From Microbacterium testaceum (GTDB lineage: Bacteria; Actinomycetota; Actinomycetes; Actinomycetales; Microbacteriaceae): 64,000 bases of DNA. A program made the translations under genes and the position numbers. The stretch spans positions 17,103 to 81,102 of the forward strand of contig NZ_LDRT01000049.1 of assembly GCF_001476655.1 (NCBI RefSeq), read 5' to 3'. Shown one piece after another: positions 15,666 to 24,518 of the stretch. The notes below the pieces were generated by a model that saw only the letters and a list, made by a program, of their open reading frames with translations, was not told the DNA's origin and ran no database searches. Positions within the stretch are counted from its first letter, which is position 1. Each line of letters opens with the position of its first letter.

Positions 15666-17612
15666 ATGAGCGCGACGATCGTCACCCCGGCACCCGCCCG
15701 GCGGGAAACCCTCGGCGCGGCGGACCGCGCTCGGCCGTTCCTCCGCCGCGACACCTTCTACGCCGAAGCCGACGACGGGGTCCAGTTCGCCTCCTCCGGA
15801 CCGGCCTTCCACCTGAGCGGACGCGGGTCGTTCCCGGTCTTCGAGCGGATCGCGCCGTTCCTCGACGGTCAGGTGTCCCGCGCCGAGCTGCGCGCCGCTC
15901 TCGGCCCCGCGCACTGGCCGGTCGTCGAGCGGATCCTCGGTCATCTCGCCGAGCGCGGCTTCCTCCGCTGGATCGCTCAGGAGGATGTCGACACGGTCGG
16001 CGAAGACGACCGCGCCACCTACGCCGAGCAGATCGCGTTCCTCGCGCAGTACACCGACACCCCCCACGCGTCGTTCGCGACGTTCCGCGATGAGCCCCTC
16101 TCGCTCGTCGGGCAGTGTCCGCTCGGTGATGCCCTCGCCCAGAACCTCGCGGCGAACGGGCACCGCGACCTGACCGTCGTCGACACCTCCGGAGCCGGTC
16201 CCCTCTCGGACGACGCCCGTCACGCGGCTCATCTGCTGATCCTGCCCACGGCCGAGGCCTACGCGTGGTTCGCGCGGCATCGGGGGCAGCTGGATCCCGC
16301 GCGGTGCCTGCTCGTCCTCCCCGTGGGCGACCGGCTGTGGGTCCTGCCCCACGCGTGGCGTGCGGACACCCGTTCCGCCCCGGACTGGAAGGACGCGGTC
16401 ATCGCCCTCGAAGCGGCCGGCGTCGCTCCCGCCCTCGAGACGCTGTTCGCCGCGGCGGAGGAAGGCCTCACCCCGCTGCAGGGTCGCGCCGCATCGGTGC
16501 AGGTGCAGCGGATGCTGGGTGCCCTGCTCTCGTACGAGATCTTCAAGGGTCTCACCGGAGCTCTCGCTCCCGAGACCGAGGCAGGTGCCATCTCGCTCGA
16601 CGCGACCACCGGCGAGACCGTGGCGCACCGCATCCTTCCGAGCACGCAGCGCAGCCGCGTCATGTCGGCGCCCGCGTCCTCGCCGACGGAGCCGACCACG
16701 AGCCTCACGCCCGACGACTCCCGACCGGACGATTACGGACGGTGGGAGCGTCTCGTCGGTTCCCTCACCATGCCGGTCACGGGGTTCGCGGACGAGCACC
16801 TGGTCCAGCTCCCCCTGAAGGTCGCCGTCGCGACGACGGGCGAGGGCTCCGCGGTCCGGGCGCCGAGCCTCTGGACGCTCGCCGACGCACGGAGCGAGGC
16901 GATCGCCCGCGTGTACGAGACGCTCGTCGCGAGCCTGGAACCGTCCGGTCCGCTCCTGCCGTTCACGTCGTTCGACGGCGAGAGGGCCGAGATCGACGCG
17001 GCACGGATCTTCCGTCGTTCTCGCGCGAATGCAGCCGGGCGCTACGAGCGTTCCGCCGCCGCGATCGGTGTCGCCCTGACCGAGGGGGATGCCACGCTCC
17101 GCGCGGTCTGGAAGGCGGCCACCGAGCACCTCCTGTTGCAGCACGTGTCCGAGCCCGCCGGGGCCGTCGTGGCCGCCGCCCCCGAGGGCACCGTCTCCAC
17201 CTTCCTCGCCGATGTCGCCGGCACGGGCGACCTCGGGTACATCGCGCTCGGGTCGCTCGCCGTGGCCGGGACGGCGCTCGAGATCCACGTCGTGATCGCG
17301 ACCCTCGCCGCGGACGACCGGCTGCTCTGGCACGTCGCCGCCGGAGACAGCGCCGCGGCCGCCGCCGCCGCCGCGGCGACCGAAGTGATCGCCCTCGTCC
17401 AGTACGACGATGCGCGGGCCACGACACCGTCGATGGAGATCTGGCCCGGCATCGACCCGCGCGCCCTCGTCGCCGCGGGAGCCGCAGGAGCCGCGAGAGC
17501 CGCAGGAGCCGCGGAGACCACGACGCGCGCACGCGTGTTCGCCGCGTCCCTCCGCGCGCCTGTCCTCACCGCCGCCGACCTCCACGCCGCCGCCGCGGTC
17601 GTGCTCGGATGA
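15666..17612 (+). CDS. ocin-ThiF-like cyclodehydratase partner / leader-binding protein (TbtF-like)
   Basis: A 648-residue protein. Residues about 35-105 (FHLSGRGSFPVFERIAPFLD through ILGHLAERGFLRW) form a winged-helix like the RiPP recognition element. The next part (LVGQCPLGDALAQNLAANG, VVDTS) looks like an inactive ThiF/E1 nucleotide-binding fold. The C-terminal half is long and Ala-rich. In azole-forming RiPP pathways such proteins bind the precursor leader and present it to YcaO. The stop overlaps the start of YcaO-1 by four bases, as expected for a two-protein complex. A run of Ala near residues 560-570 and repeated GAAGAA near 600-615 come from GC-rich codon repeats. Confidence 0.75.
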   Translation: MSATIVTPAPARRETLGAADRARPFLRRDTFYAEADDGVQFASSGPAFHLSGRGSFPVFERIAPFLDGQVSRAELRAALGPAHWPVVERILGHLAERGFLRWIAQEDVDTVGEDDRATYAEQIAFLAQYTDTPHASFATFRDEPLSLVGQCPLGDALAQNLAANGHRDLTVVDTSGAGPLSDDARHAAHLLILPTAEAYAWFARHRGQLDPARCLLVLPVGDRLWVLPHAWRADTRSAPDWKDAVIALEAAGVAPALETLFAAAEEGLTPLQGRAASVQVQRMLGALLSYEIFKGLTGALAPETEAGAISLDATTGETVAHRILPSTQRSRVMSAPASSPTEPTTSLTPDDSRPDDYGRWERLVGSLTMPVTGFADEHLVQLPLKVAVATTGEGSAVRAPSLWTLADARSEAIARVYETLVASLEPSGPLLPFTSFDGERAEIDAARIFRRSRANAAGRYERSAAAIGVALTEGDATLRAVWKAATEHLLLQHVSEPAGAVVAAAPEGTVSTFLADVAGTGDLGYIALGSLAVAGTALEIHVVIATLAADDRLLWHVAAGDSAAAAAAAAATEVIALVQYDDARATTPSMEIWPGIDPRALVAAGAAGAARAAGAAETTTRARVFAASLRAPVLTAADLHAAAAVVLG

Positions 17613-19252
17613 CGGGACGCCCCGTGCAGCTGCTGACATCCGACCGCTTCGTGCTCGCCCCGGCGCCGCACGAGTGCACCGCGTGCGCCCGCACGCGCCT
17701 CGGCGATATGGACGACTTCCAGCTCCGCAGTCCCGCATCCCGGCGCCGAGCGGTGAGTGCCGCCGCCACGAACCCCTTCCTCCCGATCTTCGTCGACGCG
17801 TTCGTCCCGGATCCCTCGCCCGCCGTCGAGCGGTACACGGCCATCGGGGTGCACGACCTGCGCGTGCACCACGGCGAGGTCGTGGACGCCGCGCACTGTC
17901 CGCACGCCCGCCCCTCGGTCGCCGTGCCGCGCGAACGCGGCGACGGGTACCGCCCGTATCCGGTCGAGGGGTACTTCGCGTCGGCCCCGGACGCCCCCGA
18001 ACTGTCGAACCCGGTGACGGGGGTCCTGTCCGCTCACGCGACGGACGACGTCGCCTCGCTCGTGACCGCGAAGGTCTCGGGGTTCATGGTGTCGCACGGC
18101 GAGCACGGTCCCTACATCCGCGCGTGGGGCGGGCACTGCGAGAGCTACGCGCGTTCGCGGTGGGTCGGGATGGTCGAGGGCATCGAGCGCATCTGCTGCG
18201 CCGAGCCCTCTCCGGCGGATCTGCGGAGCGGGGTTCCCGAGGGCGTACGCGCGATCGGGCTGGACGAGTTCGGAGTGGATGCCGCTTCCTGGCGGGTCCC
18301 CCACCCCGTCGTCGGCACCTGGACGCTCGGCCGCGACCTCGTCTCGGGAGAATCCGTCGCCCTGCCGACACGGACCGTCTTCTACGAGGCAGCGATCGCC
18401 GACCCGATCTACGTCCAGGACTCGTCCAGCGGGTGCGCGGCCGGAGGCAGCGATGCCGAGGCCACCCTTTTCGGCCTGCTCGAGGTCGTCGAACGCGATG
18501 CCTTCCTCCTCGCCTGGTACGGCGACCTCCCCCTCCGGGAGATCCGCCGCGACAGCATCCGCGACGAGGAGTCACGCCACTACCTGAACCGGCTGGCACT
18601 CGTCGGGCGCACCGTCCGCTTCCTCGACGCCACGGTGGGCGTCGGCATCCCGACCGTCGTCGCGGTGTGCGACACCGAGTCCGGGGGCGTGTGCCTGGGC
18701 GCGGGGTCGCACCCCGACCCGGAACGCGCGCTGAAATCGGCGCTCGTCGAAGTGGCATCCGATTTCCAGGTCATCGAGACTCGCGTGCATCAGCGGCGCG
18801 ACGAGCTCGAGGACATGCTGCGGGACCCCGCCGGCATCCGCGGCGTAGAAGACCATGCCGACCTGTACGGGCTGCCCGCCGCTCGCGAATGGCTGACCAG
18901 GTGGGCCCGCACCCCGTACCCCGTGTCGACGCAGATCGCGCTCGCCGAACTTCGACGGGCCGCCACCGCGGGCACCAGCATCGAGACGGACCTGGTTCTC
19001 GTCGTCGAGGCGATCGCCGCCGCGGGATTCTCGCCCCTCGTCGTCGACGTCGGATCCCACCTCTCCCGCCGCTACGGGTTCAGCTGCGTCAAGGCGGTCG
19101 TCCCGGGCCTGCTGCCCATCGATTTCGGCTGGTCGAGCCAGCGCGCGCTGCGCATGCCACGCCTGCGCGAGCAGAGCGAGCGCTGGCTGCGGCAGCACGG
19201 CGGTGCCGACGAGACCTTCCTGCTGCACGAGCGCCCCCACCCGTTTCCCTGA
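17609..19252 (+). CDS. YcaO-1, azoline-forming cyclodehydratase
   Basis: A 547-residue YcaO protein. The N-terminal region contains ECTACARTRLGD, a CxxC pair that may bind metal. The ATP-binding core is seen in VGMVEGIERIC, then SSSGCAAGGSDAEATLFGLLEVVERDAF. The protein ends in PHPFP, the C-terminal PxPxP signature of YcaO enzymes that turn Cys, Ser or Thr into thiazoline or oxazoline using ATP. The start is the ATG that overlaps the upstream stop (ATGA). With the leader-binding partner before it and the dehydrogenase after it, it forms the azole-making core of the cluster. Confidence 0.9.
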   Translation: MTGRPVQLLTSDRFVLAPAPHECTACARTRLGDMDDFQLRSPASRRRAVSAAATNPFLPIFVDAFVPDPSPAVERYTAIGVHDLRVHHGEVVDAAHCPHARPSVAVPRERGDGYRPYPVEGYFASAPDAPELSNPVTGVLSAHATDDVASLVTAKVSGFMVSHGEHGPYIRAWGGHCESYARSRWVGMVEGIERICCAEPSPADLRSGVPEGVRAIGLDEFGVDAASWRVPHPVVGTWTLGRDLVSGESVALPTRTVFYEAAIADPIYVQDSSSGCAAGGSDAEATLFGLLEVVERDAFLLAWYGDLPLREIRRDSIRDEESRHYLNRLALVGRTVRFLDATVGVGIPTVVAVCDTESGGVCLGAGSHPDPERALKSALVEVASDFQVIETRVHQRRDELEDMLRDPAGIRGVEDHADLYGLPAAREWLTRWARTPYPVSTQIALAELRRAATAGTSIETDLVLVVEAIAAAGFSPLVVDVGSHLSRRYGFSCVKAVVPGLLPIDFGWSSQRALRMPRLREQSERWLRQHGGADETFLLHERPHPFP

Positions 19253-19267
19253 GCCGGAGAACCTGAC

Positions 19268-20800
19268 ATGTCGATTCACACTTGGCCCGGCGTCCTCCCG
19301 GGGACGGCAGCCGTCCGTTACGCGCACCTCATCCTCGATCGCGTGCGAGACGGGATGCCGAACGACGACTGGAAGGTCGACTGGACGAACGCCCCCCTCA
19401 CGGTGGCGGACCACCGGGACGCGACGCTTCGCCTGATGGATGCCGACGTGCCGGCCGACAGCGAGGGAACCGCCCCGCGTGCTCTCAGCCGGACGATCGC
19501 CGCCGTCTGTCTGAGCGCCTACGGCATCACGGGTCCACGGCTCAACATCAACCTCAACGACCGCCCCGAGGTTCACGCGCGGGTCGCGAACGTCAAATGG
19601 GGACGCGGAGCCGCATCGGGCGGGGGTCGGTACGGCATCGATCTCTATCTCATCCACGGCGGAGACGATGCGCTGGACGCGGGCGTTTATCACTTCAACG
19701 TGATCGCCAACGGGTGGGAGCAGTTGCAGCGGCACGACCGCACGCGCGAGGTCCGCGGCTTCCAGGGCTATGTCCGCGAGGCGCGGTCGTACCTGGTGGC
19801 GACCGTCAACTTCTGGCGCTCGGCGTTCAAGTACAGCGATTTCGCCTATCAAGCGACGGCGATGGACGTCGGGACGTTCTTCGGCGCGCAGTGGGAGACC
19901 CTCGGCGACGACGTCGCGGGCACCTGGGACATGGAGGTCGACGAGACGCGTCTCGCCGCCCTGCTCGGCATCGATCCCCAGGACCAGGGCGTGTACGCCG
20001 TGCAAGCGTGGGGGCCGATCCCGGCGGGACCGGAGCGCGAGGTGGTGCGTCCGGTGCCGGCGCCGGTCACGGCGTTCCGTCGCGACCGCGCGGTCGTCCG
20101 CTTCCCCACCGCAACCGCTCTCCAGGACGACATGCGCCGGGAGAGCCCGGATGTGTCGGCACGCGCGAAGCTCGCGATCGTCCCCGACGCCACGGTCCCC
20201 GATGACGCGGGCCGCCGTCGCCTCGCCGCCCGGGAGACGAGCTTCGGTCGCTTCAGCGGAGAGTCCCTCACCGAGGACGCGCTCGACCGGGTCCTCGCTC
20301 GTGCCCGATCCGCCGCCCAGGCCCTTGCCGGCGGGTCTCCCTACGCGCCCGCGCTCTCGTTCCTCGTCTACGCCCACCGGGTCGAGGGGCTCGAACCGGG
20401 CCTGTACCTCGACGACGACGAGGGGCGTCGTGGGCTCGACGACGGCGATCAGTCGTCGTTCCTGGAGAGCACGTACTTCCTGCACAACTACATGGGGCGG
20501 CGCGCCGCGTGCACTCTCATCGTGTGCGCCGCCGTGATCGACGCCGCTCGCGCCCACGGCGTGCGCGGATACCGCGTGACGAACGCGGTCGTCGGTGCCG
20601 CATGCCAGGCGCTGCTGACCGACGCGAACGCCGTCGGGGTCGCCACGGGCACCGCCCTCGGATTCGACGCAGCCGCCCACGCGCGGCACGCCGGCATCGA
20701 CCCCACGGTCAGCGCACCGATGCTCATGATCATGCTGGGGGTCGACACCCCGGGCTCGGGACGTGTGCGCGCCGACATGACGGTCGAGATGGCCTCGTGA
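19268..20800 (+). CDS. SagB-type azoline dehydrogenase (nitroreductase fold, two-domain)
   Basis: 510 residues with two nitroreductase-like halves. The first half has GGGRYGIDLYLIHGG followed by AGVYHFNVIANGWEQL, the usual SagB/ThcOx pattern. The second half has VYAHRVEGLEPGLYLDDD and ends with TDANAVGVATGTALGF and LMIMLGVD. Such FMN enzymes oxidise azolines to aromatic azoles. The gene follows YcaO-1 by 15 bases with GGAGAA before the ATG, and its stop overlaps the LanB-type gene. Which half keeps FMN binding and catalysis is not certain from reading alone. Confidence 0.82.
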   Translation: MSIHTWPGVLPGTAAVRYAHLILDRVRDGMPNDDWKVDWTNAPLTVADHRDATLRLMDADVPADSEGTAPRALSRTIAAVCLSAYGITGPRLNINLNDRPEVHARVANVKWGRGAASGGGRYGIDLYLIHGGDDALDAGVYHFNVIANGWEQLQRHDRTREVRGFQGYVREARSYLVATVNFWRSAFKYSDFAYQATAMDVGTFFGAQWETLGDDVAGTWDMEVDETRLAALLGIDPQDQGVYAVQAWGPIPAGPEREVVRPVPAPVTAFRRDRAVVRFPTATALQDDMRRESPDVSARAKLAIVPDATVPDDAGRRRLAARETSFGRFSGESLTEDALDRVLARARSAAQALAGGSPYAPALSFLVYAHRVEGLEPGLYLDDDEGRRGLDDGDQSSFLESTYFLHNYMGRRAACTLIVCAAVIDAARAHGVRGYRVTNAVVGAACQALLTDANAVGVATGTALGFDAAAHARHAGIDPTVSAPMLMIMLGVDTPGSGRVRADMTVEMAS

Positions 20801-23463
20801 GCGCGGCGGTGGACGCGCGGTGGCAGCTGCGCTTCGGGGGGTTGCCGGCATCCGTCGTCCGCGAACTCGATGACCCGGCGCACCGCGACAGCTTCGTCGC
20901 GTTCTGGGATGCCTCTCGGCACCTGTCCGCCGCGAGGAACGCGGTGAGCGACGCCCTGCACGACCTCATCGCCGCGCGCCGGGCGGCGGGGGCGGAGACC
21001 TCGACGCTCGTCGCCCTCCGTCGCGCCCTGTTCAACCAGGACGCGGATGCGGTCGAGCGCCGGCTCGGCGCCCTGGGGCCGGCGGAGCGCGACGACGTGC
21101 TCGCCCGCCTCGCGGAGCACGCGGCGCCGCTGCAGGCGTGGCTCGCGCACGAGCGTCGGCACCGCGAGAGCTTCGACGAGATGCTCGCCGGACAGCGCAC
21201 GCGGCTGTGGGAACAGGCGGCGCAGCACGGCTTCCTCCCCGGTCTCGCCCTCTCGACTCCCGATCTCGTCGCCGAGGTCGACCGGTACGGCCGGGAGCTC
21301 GCGGCGCAGGGTCGGATCGACAAGCGGGGAAAGCGCGTCGAACGCTCGCTCGTGTCGTACGTGACCCGGGCGGCGGCGAAGACGACGCCGTTCTCCTCGC
21401 TCGGCCCTGTCGCTTTCCCCGGGGCGACTCCGCGCCCGTCCGGCGAGGACGGCCCCCGCGCGCGTTCCCGCTGGTCGGTGTATCCGCTCGCCCGCGTGCT
21501 CTCGGTGATCGCCGAGCACGCGGACCTCGTCGTGGGGGTCTCGCTCCGCCGCAGCCCCTATGTGCGACGACAGGATGCCGCGACCCTCGTCGACCGTGCG
21601 ACCTGGACGTTCTCCGAGGTCGACACCCGCGACGACTACGCGGCGTGTGTCGAGTCCCGCGTGCGCCTTCCCGCGGAGGGCGTCCTCGCCGCCGTCGACG
21701 AGATCATGGACCGGCTCGGGGGCGAGACGGCGTGGGGTGCGCTGACCGACGAGCTCGTCGACGCGGCGGGCCTCGATCACGACCGCGCCTCGGACCTCGT
21801 CGCCAGCCTCGTGCGGCTCGGCGTGCTCGTCGCCCCCGCACTGACCATCGATGCCTTCGACGCGGACGCCTTCGACACCACCCTGGAGCAGATCGCCGCC
21901 GGTGGCTCGCGCGCCGAAGAGATCGCCGTCGCCCTCCGCCGCTATCGCGACGACGCCGCCGCCACGGTCGACGTCGTCGATCCCCGCGAGCGCGCCGTGC
22001 ACGTGCAACGACTCCGGGGGGTGGTCGCGGACATCTACGCGATCGCCGGAATCGCCGCCGAGCCGCCCCGATCGGTCGTCTACGAGGACGTCGTCTTCCC
22101 CGCATCCGGCTCGGGTCTCGCGGAGCCGCTGGCGACCTCGGCATCCGACGCCGATGCTCTCCTGACCTTCGTCGACCTCCTCGACACGAGTCACATCAAG
22201 CGCGACCTTCTCAACGGCTACTACCTCCACCTCCGCGATGCCGGCGAGAAGGTCGACGATGTCGCCGCGTTCCTGCGCGGTTTCGACGTCGACCTGCTCG
22301 AGTCGTTCGAGGGATACGTCCTCTCCGACATCGCCGACGACGCACTCGAATCAGATCCCTGGCTCCGCTGGGGCGGCGCGTGGAGACGCGAAGCGGCACG
22401 CCGCGAGCTGCTGTCGGTCCTCCTCCGCCACCAGCGCGCCGTGGCCTTCGACGGCGTCGACATCGCCTCCGAGATGGGCGCACCGCCGATCGACCTCGAG
22501 GCGGAGGCGCGCCGGATCTCCGCGATGACCTCGCGTCTGACGGCACCTTTCCGTCATCTCAACCTCCTCCTGCAGCACGATGTCGCGTCCGGGGTCACCG
22601 TGATGAACGACTGCTTCGGTGGGGTCGGCTTCTCGGTCTCCCGCTTCTCCCACGTCCTGTCCGAGCCGGCGTCGGAGCTCACCGACGACGTCGAACGGGC
22701 CGCCGAGACCACGGGCGTGCGGCTCGTCGAGATCAGCGGCGGAACTGTGTTCTCGAATCTGAACCTGCACGACCCGGTGCTGCGCGTCCGTTTGGAGGTG
22801 CCGGGCGATCCGGTGCGGCCGGGAGAACACGGCATCCGGCTCGACGACCTCGCGGTCCGGTGGTCGGACGACCACGAGCGGGTCGTGCTCGTCGAACGGG
22901 CGACGGGGATGATCGTTCACCCGGAGTACGCGGGCTACCTGGTGCCTGCGGCGACCCCGCGCCTGCATCAATCCCTGTCGCTGCTGACGCCCTCGGCGAG
23001 CTTGAGCTCGAAGCCCGCGGATCTGCTGCGGGTCGTCCCCGAGGCCGGCACGGCCGTCGTGCGCCGCCGCATGAGCATCGGCGACGTCATCGTGGTCCGC
23101 GCGGCCGCTCTCCTCCGCGGTGCCGACGCGCCGACACTCGATCCGCTCACGCGCGAGGGAAACCTCGCGTGGCAGCGCTTCTGGGCGCGTCACGCGCTCC
23201 CGCCCCGCGCGTACGTGCGCGTGCTCCATGGAACTTCCGGGCGTCGGGCGAAGCCGTTCTTCCTCGACGTGACGCTCGCGCTGTGCCTGTCGAATCTGCA
23301 CAGCCAGATGAGGGATGCCGATGACCAGACGGTCCTCGAGATCACCGAGGCGCTGCCCGATCCCCACGGAGCCGCCGAAGGAGGCGACGGATGCCCCCGT
23401 GTCGCCGAGGCGATGGCGGGCATCAGCATCATCGACCGATCGACCTGGAAGGAAAGCGCATGA
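20797..23463 (+). CDS. LanB-type dehydratase, glutamylation protein (split form)
   Basis: 888 residues of the lantibiotic dehydratase N-terminal family. YVTRAAAKTTPFSSLGPVAF matches the Rm-x-RaTPFGl-f region of these enzymes. The end region WQRFWARHALPPRAYVRV, then FFLDVTLALCLSNL, also fits. These proteins use glutamyl-tRNA to glutamylate Ser/Thr side chains as the first half of dehydration. The length lacks the C-terminal elimination domain, which is the next gene; this is the split arrangement known from thiopeptide and goadsporin pathways. The GTG start overlaps the dehydrogenase stop by four bases. Confidence 0.87.
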   Translation: MSAAVDARWQLRFGGLPASVVRELDDPAHRDSFVAFWDASRHLSAARNAVSDALHDLIAARRAAGAETSTLVALRRALFNQDADAVERRLGALGPAERDDVLARLAEHAAPLQAWLAHERRHRESFDEMLAGQRTRLWEQAAQHGFLPGLALSTPDLVAEVDRYGRELAAQGRIDKRGKRVERSLVSYVTRAAAKTTPFSSLGPVAFPGATPRPSGEDGPRARSRWSVYPLARVLSVIAEHADLVVGVSLRRSPYVRRQDAATLVDRATWTFSEVDTRDDYAACVESRVRLPAEGVLAAVDEIMDRLGGETAWGALTDELVDAAGLDHDRASDLVASLVRLGVLVAPALTIDAFDADAFDTTLEQIAAGGSRAEEIAVALRRYRDDAAATVDVVDPRERAVHVQRLRGVVADIYAIAGIAAEPPRSVVYEDVVFPASGSGLAEPLATSASDADALLTFVDLLDTSHIKRDLLNGYYLHLRDAGEKVDDVAAFLRGFDVDLLESFEGYVLSDIADDALESDPWLRWGGAWRREAARRELLSVLLRHQRAVAFDGVDIASEMGAPPIDLEAEARRISAMTSRLTAPFRHLNLLLQHDVASGVTVMNDCFGGVGFSVSRFSHVLSEPASELTDDVERAAETTGVRLVEISGGTVFSNLNLHDPVLRVRLEVPGDPVRPGEHGIRLDDLAVRWSDDHERVVLVERATGMIVHPEYAGYLVPAATPRLHQSLSLLTPSASLSSKPADLLRVVPEAGTAVVRRRMSIGDVIVVRAAALLRGADAPTLDPLTREGNLAWQRFWARHALPPRAYVRVLHGTSGRRAKPFFLDVTLALCLSNLHSQMRDADDQTVLEITEALPDPHGAAEGGDGCPRVAEAMAGISIIDRSTWKESA

Positions 23464-24518
23464 GCGCCGTGATCCCCCTCCCCCACAGCCCCGAAGCGGC
23501 CCGCGTGGACGACGAGGACGCACGCTGGGTGTCCTTCCACGTCTTCTACGGCGGCTCGCCCGACATCCTGCTGACCGAGTGTCTGATCCCTCTGGCGGAG
23601 GCGCTCGTGCGCGACGGGGTCGTCCGCGACTGGTTCTACATCAACTACTGGCTCGAGGGCAGCCATGTCCGGCTGCGGCTGCGGGTTCCTCGTGAACGCA
23701 CCGACGCCGACCTCGACAGCGTCGTGCTCCCCGCCGTCGAGGGCTATCTCGCGCGCAAGCCGTCGATGCATCCGATGCTCGAGCTCGCCGACAACGGCTT
23801 CTACGAGCGACTCTTCGTCGGGGAGTTCACGGATGCCGATCGCCCGCGCTACTTCGACGACGGCGCCCCGCTCTTCCGGCCCAACAACTCGATCGAGCGG
23901 CGCGACTACGAACGGGAGACCTTCCGCTACGGGGGCCCCCAGTGCATGAGGCTCGCGGAGGAGCACTTCGTCGCCTCGACGCGCCTCGCGTGCGACGTGA
24001 TGGGCGGCGGAAACCAGAACGTCCGGAGTCTCCTGCTGGGCATCGCCTCGCAGCTGAGCTTCGTGACCGCCTGCACGCTGCTGCGTGACCGCGATCTCGT
24101 CGCCGATTTCTTCGTCGCGTACCACCATCGATGGGCCTCCGGCTACGCCGACGAGACCCACTACGCCACCGAGAAAGGGCGCCGCACCCACGCCCTGACC
24201 GCCGCCCACCTGCGCCGCCGTCTTCTCCCGCTCCTCGACCGCCTCGTCGCCGACGACCTGGAGGGGATGCCGCAGCGGCTCCGCGACTGGGCGCAGACGA
24301 ACCGCCGCGTCCGCGCGGGACTGGACGAGCTGTTCGACAGGGACGTCCTCCGCTTCGACTACCACGACGGCCGGCGCGCGCCGGAGTCGCCGTCGGCGGC
24401 GGCGTGGTCGCTGTGCCACTCGCTCATCCACATGACCAACAACCGCATGATGGTGTCGGTCGCCGACGAGGCGTTCATCGCGTACCAGATCGCCGAAGCG
24501 ATGGGAACGCCGGCATGA
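23460..24518 (+). CDS. LanB C-terminal-type elimination protein (thiopeptide-type bacteriocin biosynthesis domain)
   Basis: A 352-residue stand-alone version of the LanB C-terminal domain. WVSFHVFYGGSPDILLTE begins the domain, followed by FYINYWLEGSHVRLRLRV, the family's signature strand pair, and LIHMTNNRM near the end. In split systems such a protein removes glutamate to leave dehydroalanine or dehydrobutyrine; a second copy usually acts as the [4+2] pyridine synthase in thiopeptides. Only one copy is present here, directly coupled (ATGA) to the glutamylation gene, so elimination is the better assignment. A cyclase role cannot be excluded without alignment. Confidence 0.82.
   Translation: MSAVIPLPHSPEAARVDDEDARWVSFHVFYGGSPDILLTECLIPLAEALVRDGVVRDWFYINYWLEGSHVRLRLRVPRERTDADLDSVVLPAVEGYLARKPSMHPMLELADNGFYERLFVGEFTDADRPRYFDDGAPLFRPNNSIERRDYERETFRYGGPQCMRLAEEHFVASTRLACDVMGGGNQNVRSLLLGIASQLSFVTACTLLRDRDLVADFFVAYHHRWASGYADETHYATEKGRRTHALTAAHLRRRLLPLLDRLVADDLEGMPQRLRDWAQTNRRVRAGLDELFDRDVLRFDYHDGRRAPESPSAAAWSLCHSLIHMTNNRMMVSVADEAFIAYQIAEAMGTPA

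Noticed and set aside
15474..17738. A 754-residue minus-strand frame through the ocin-ThiF gene
   Set aside because: No motifs and no ribosome binding site; the plus frame has an RRE domain and coupled neighbours.
18572..20851. A 759-residue minus-strand frame across YcaO-1 and SagB
   Set aside because: Low-complexity charged sequence without domains, opposite two clear enzymes.
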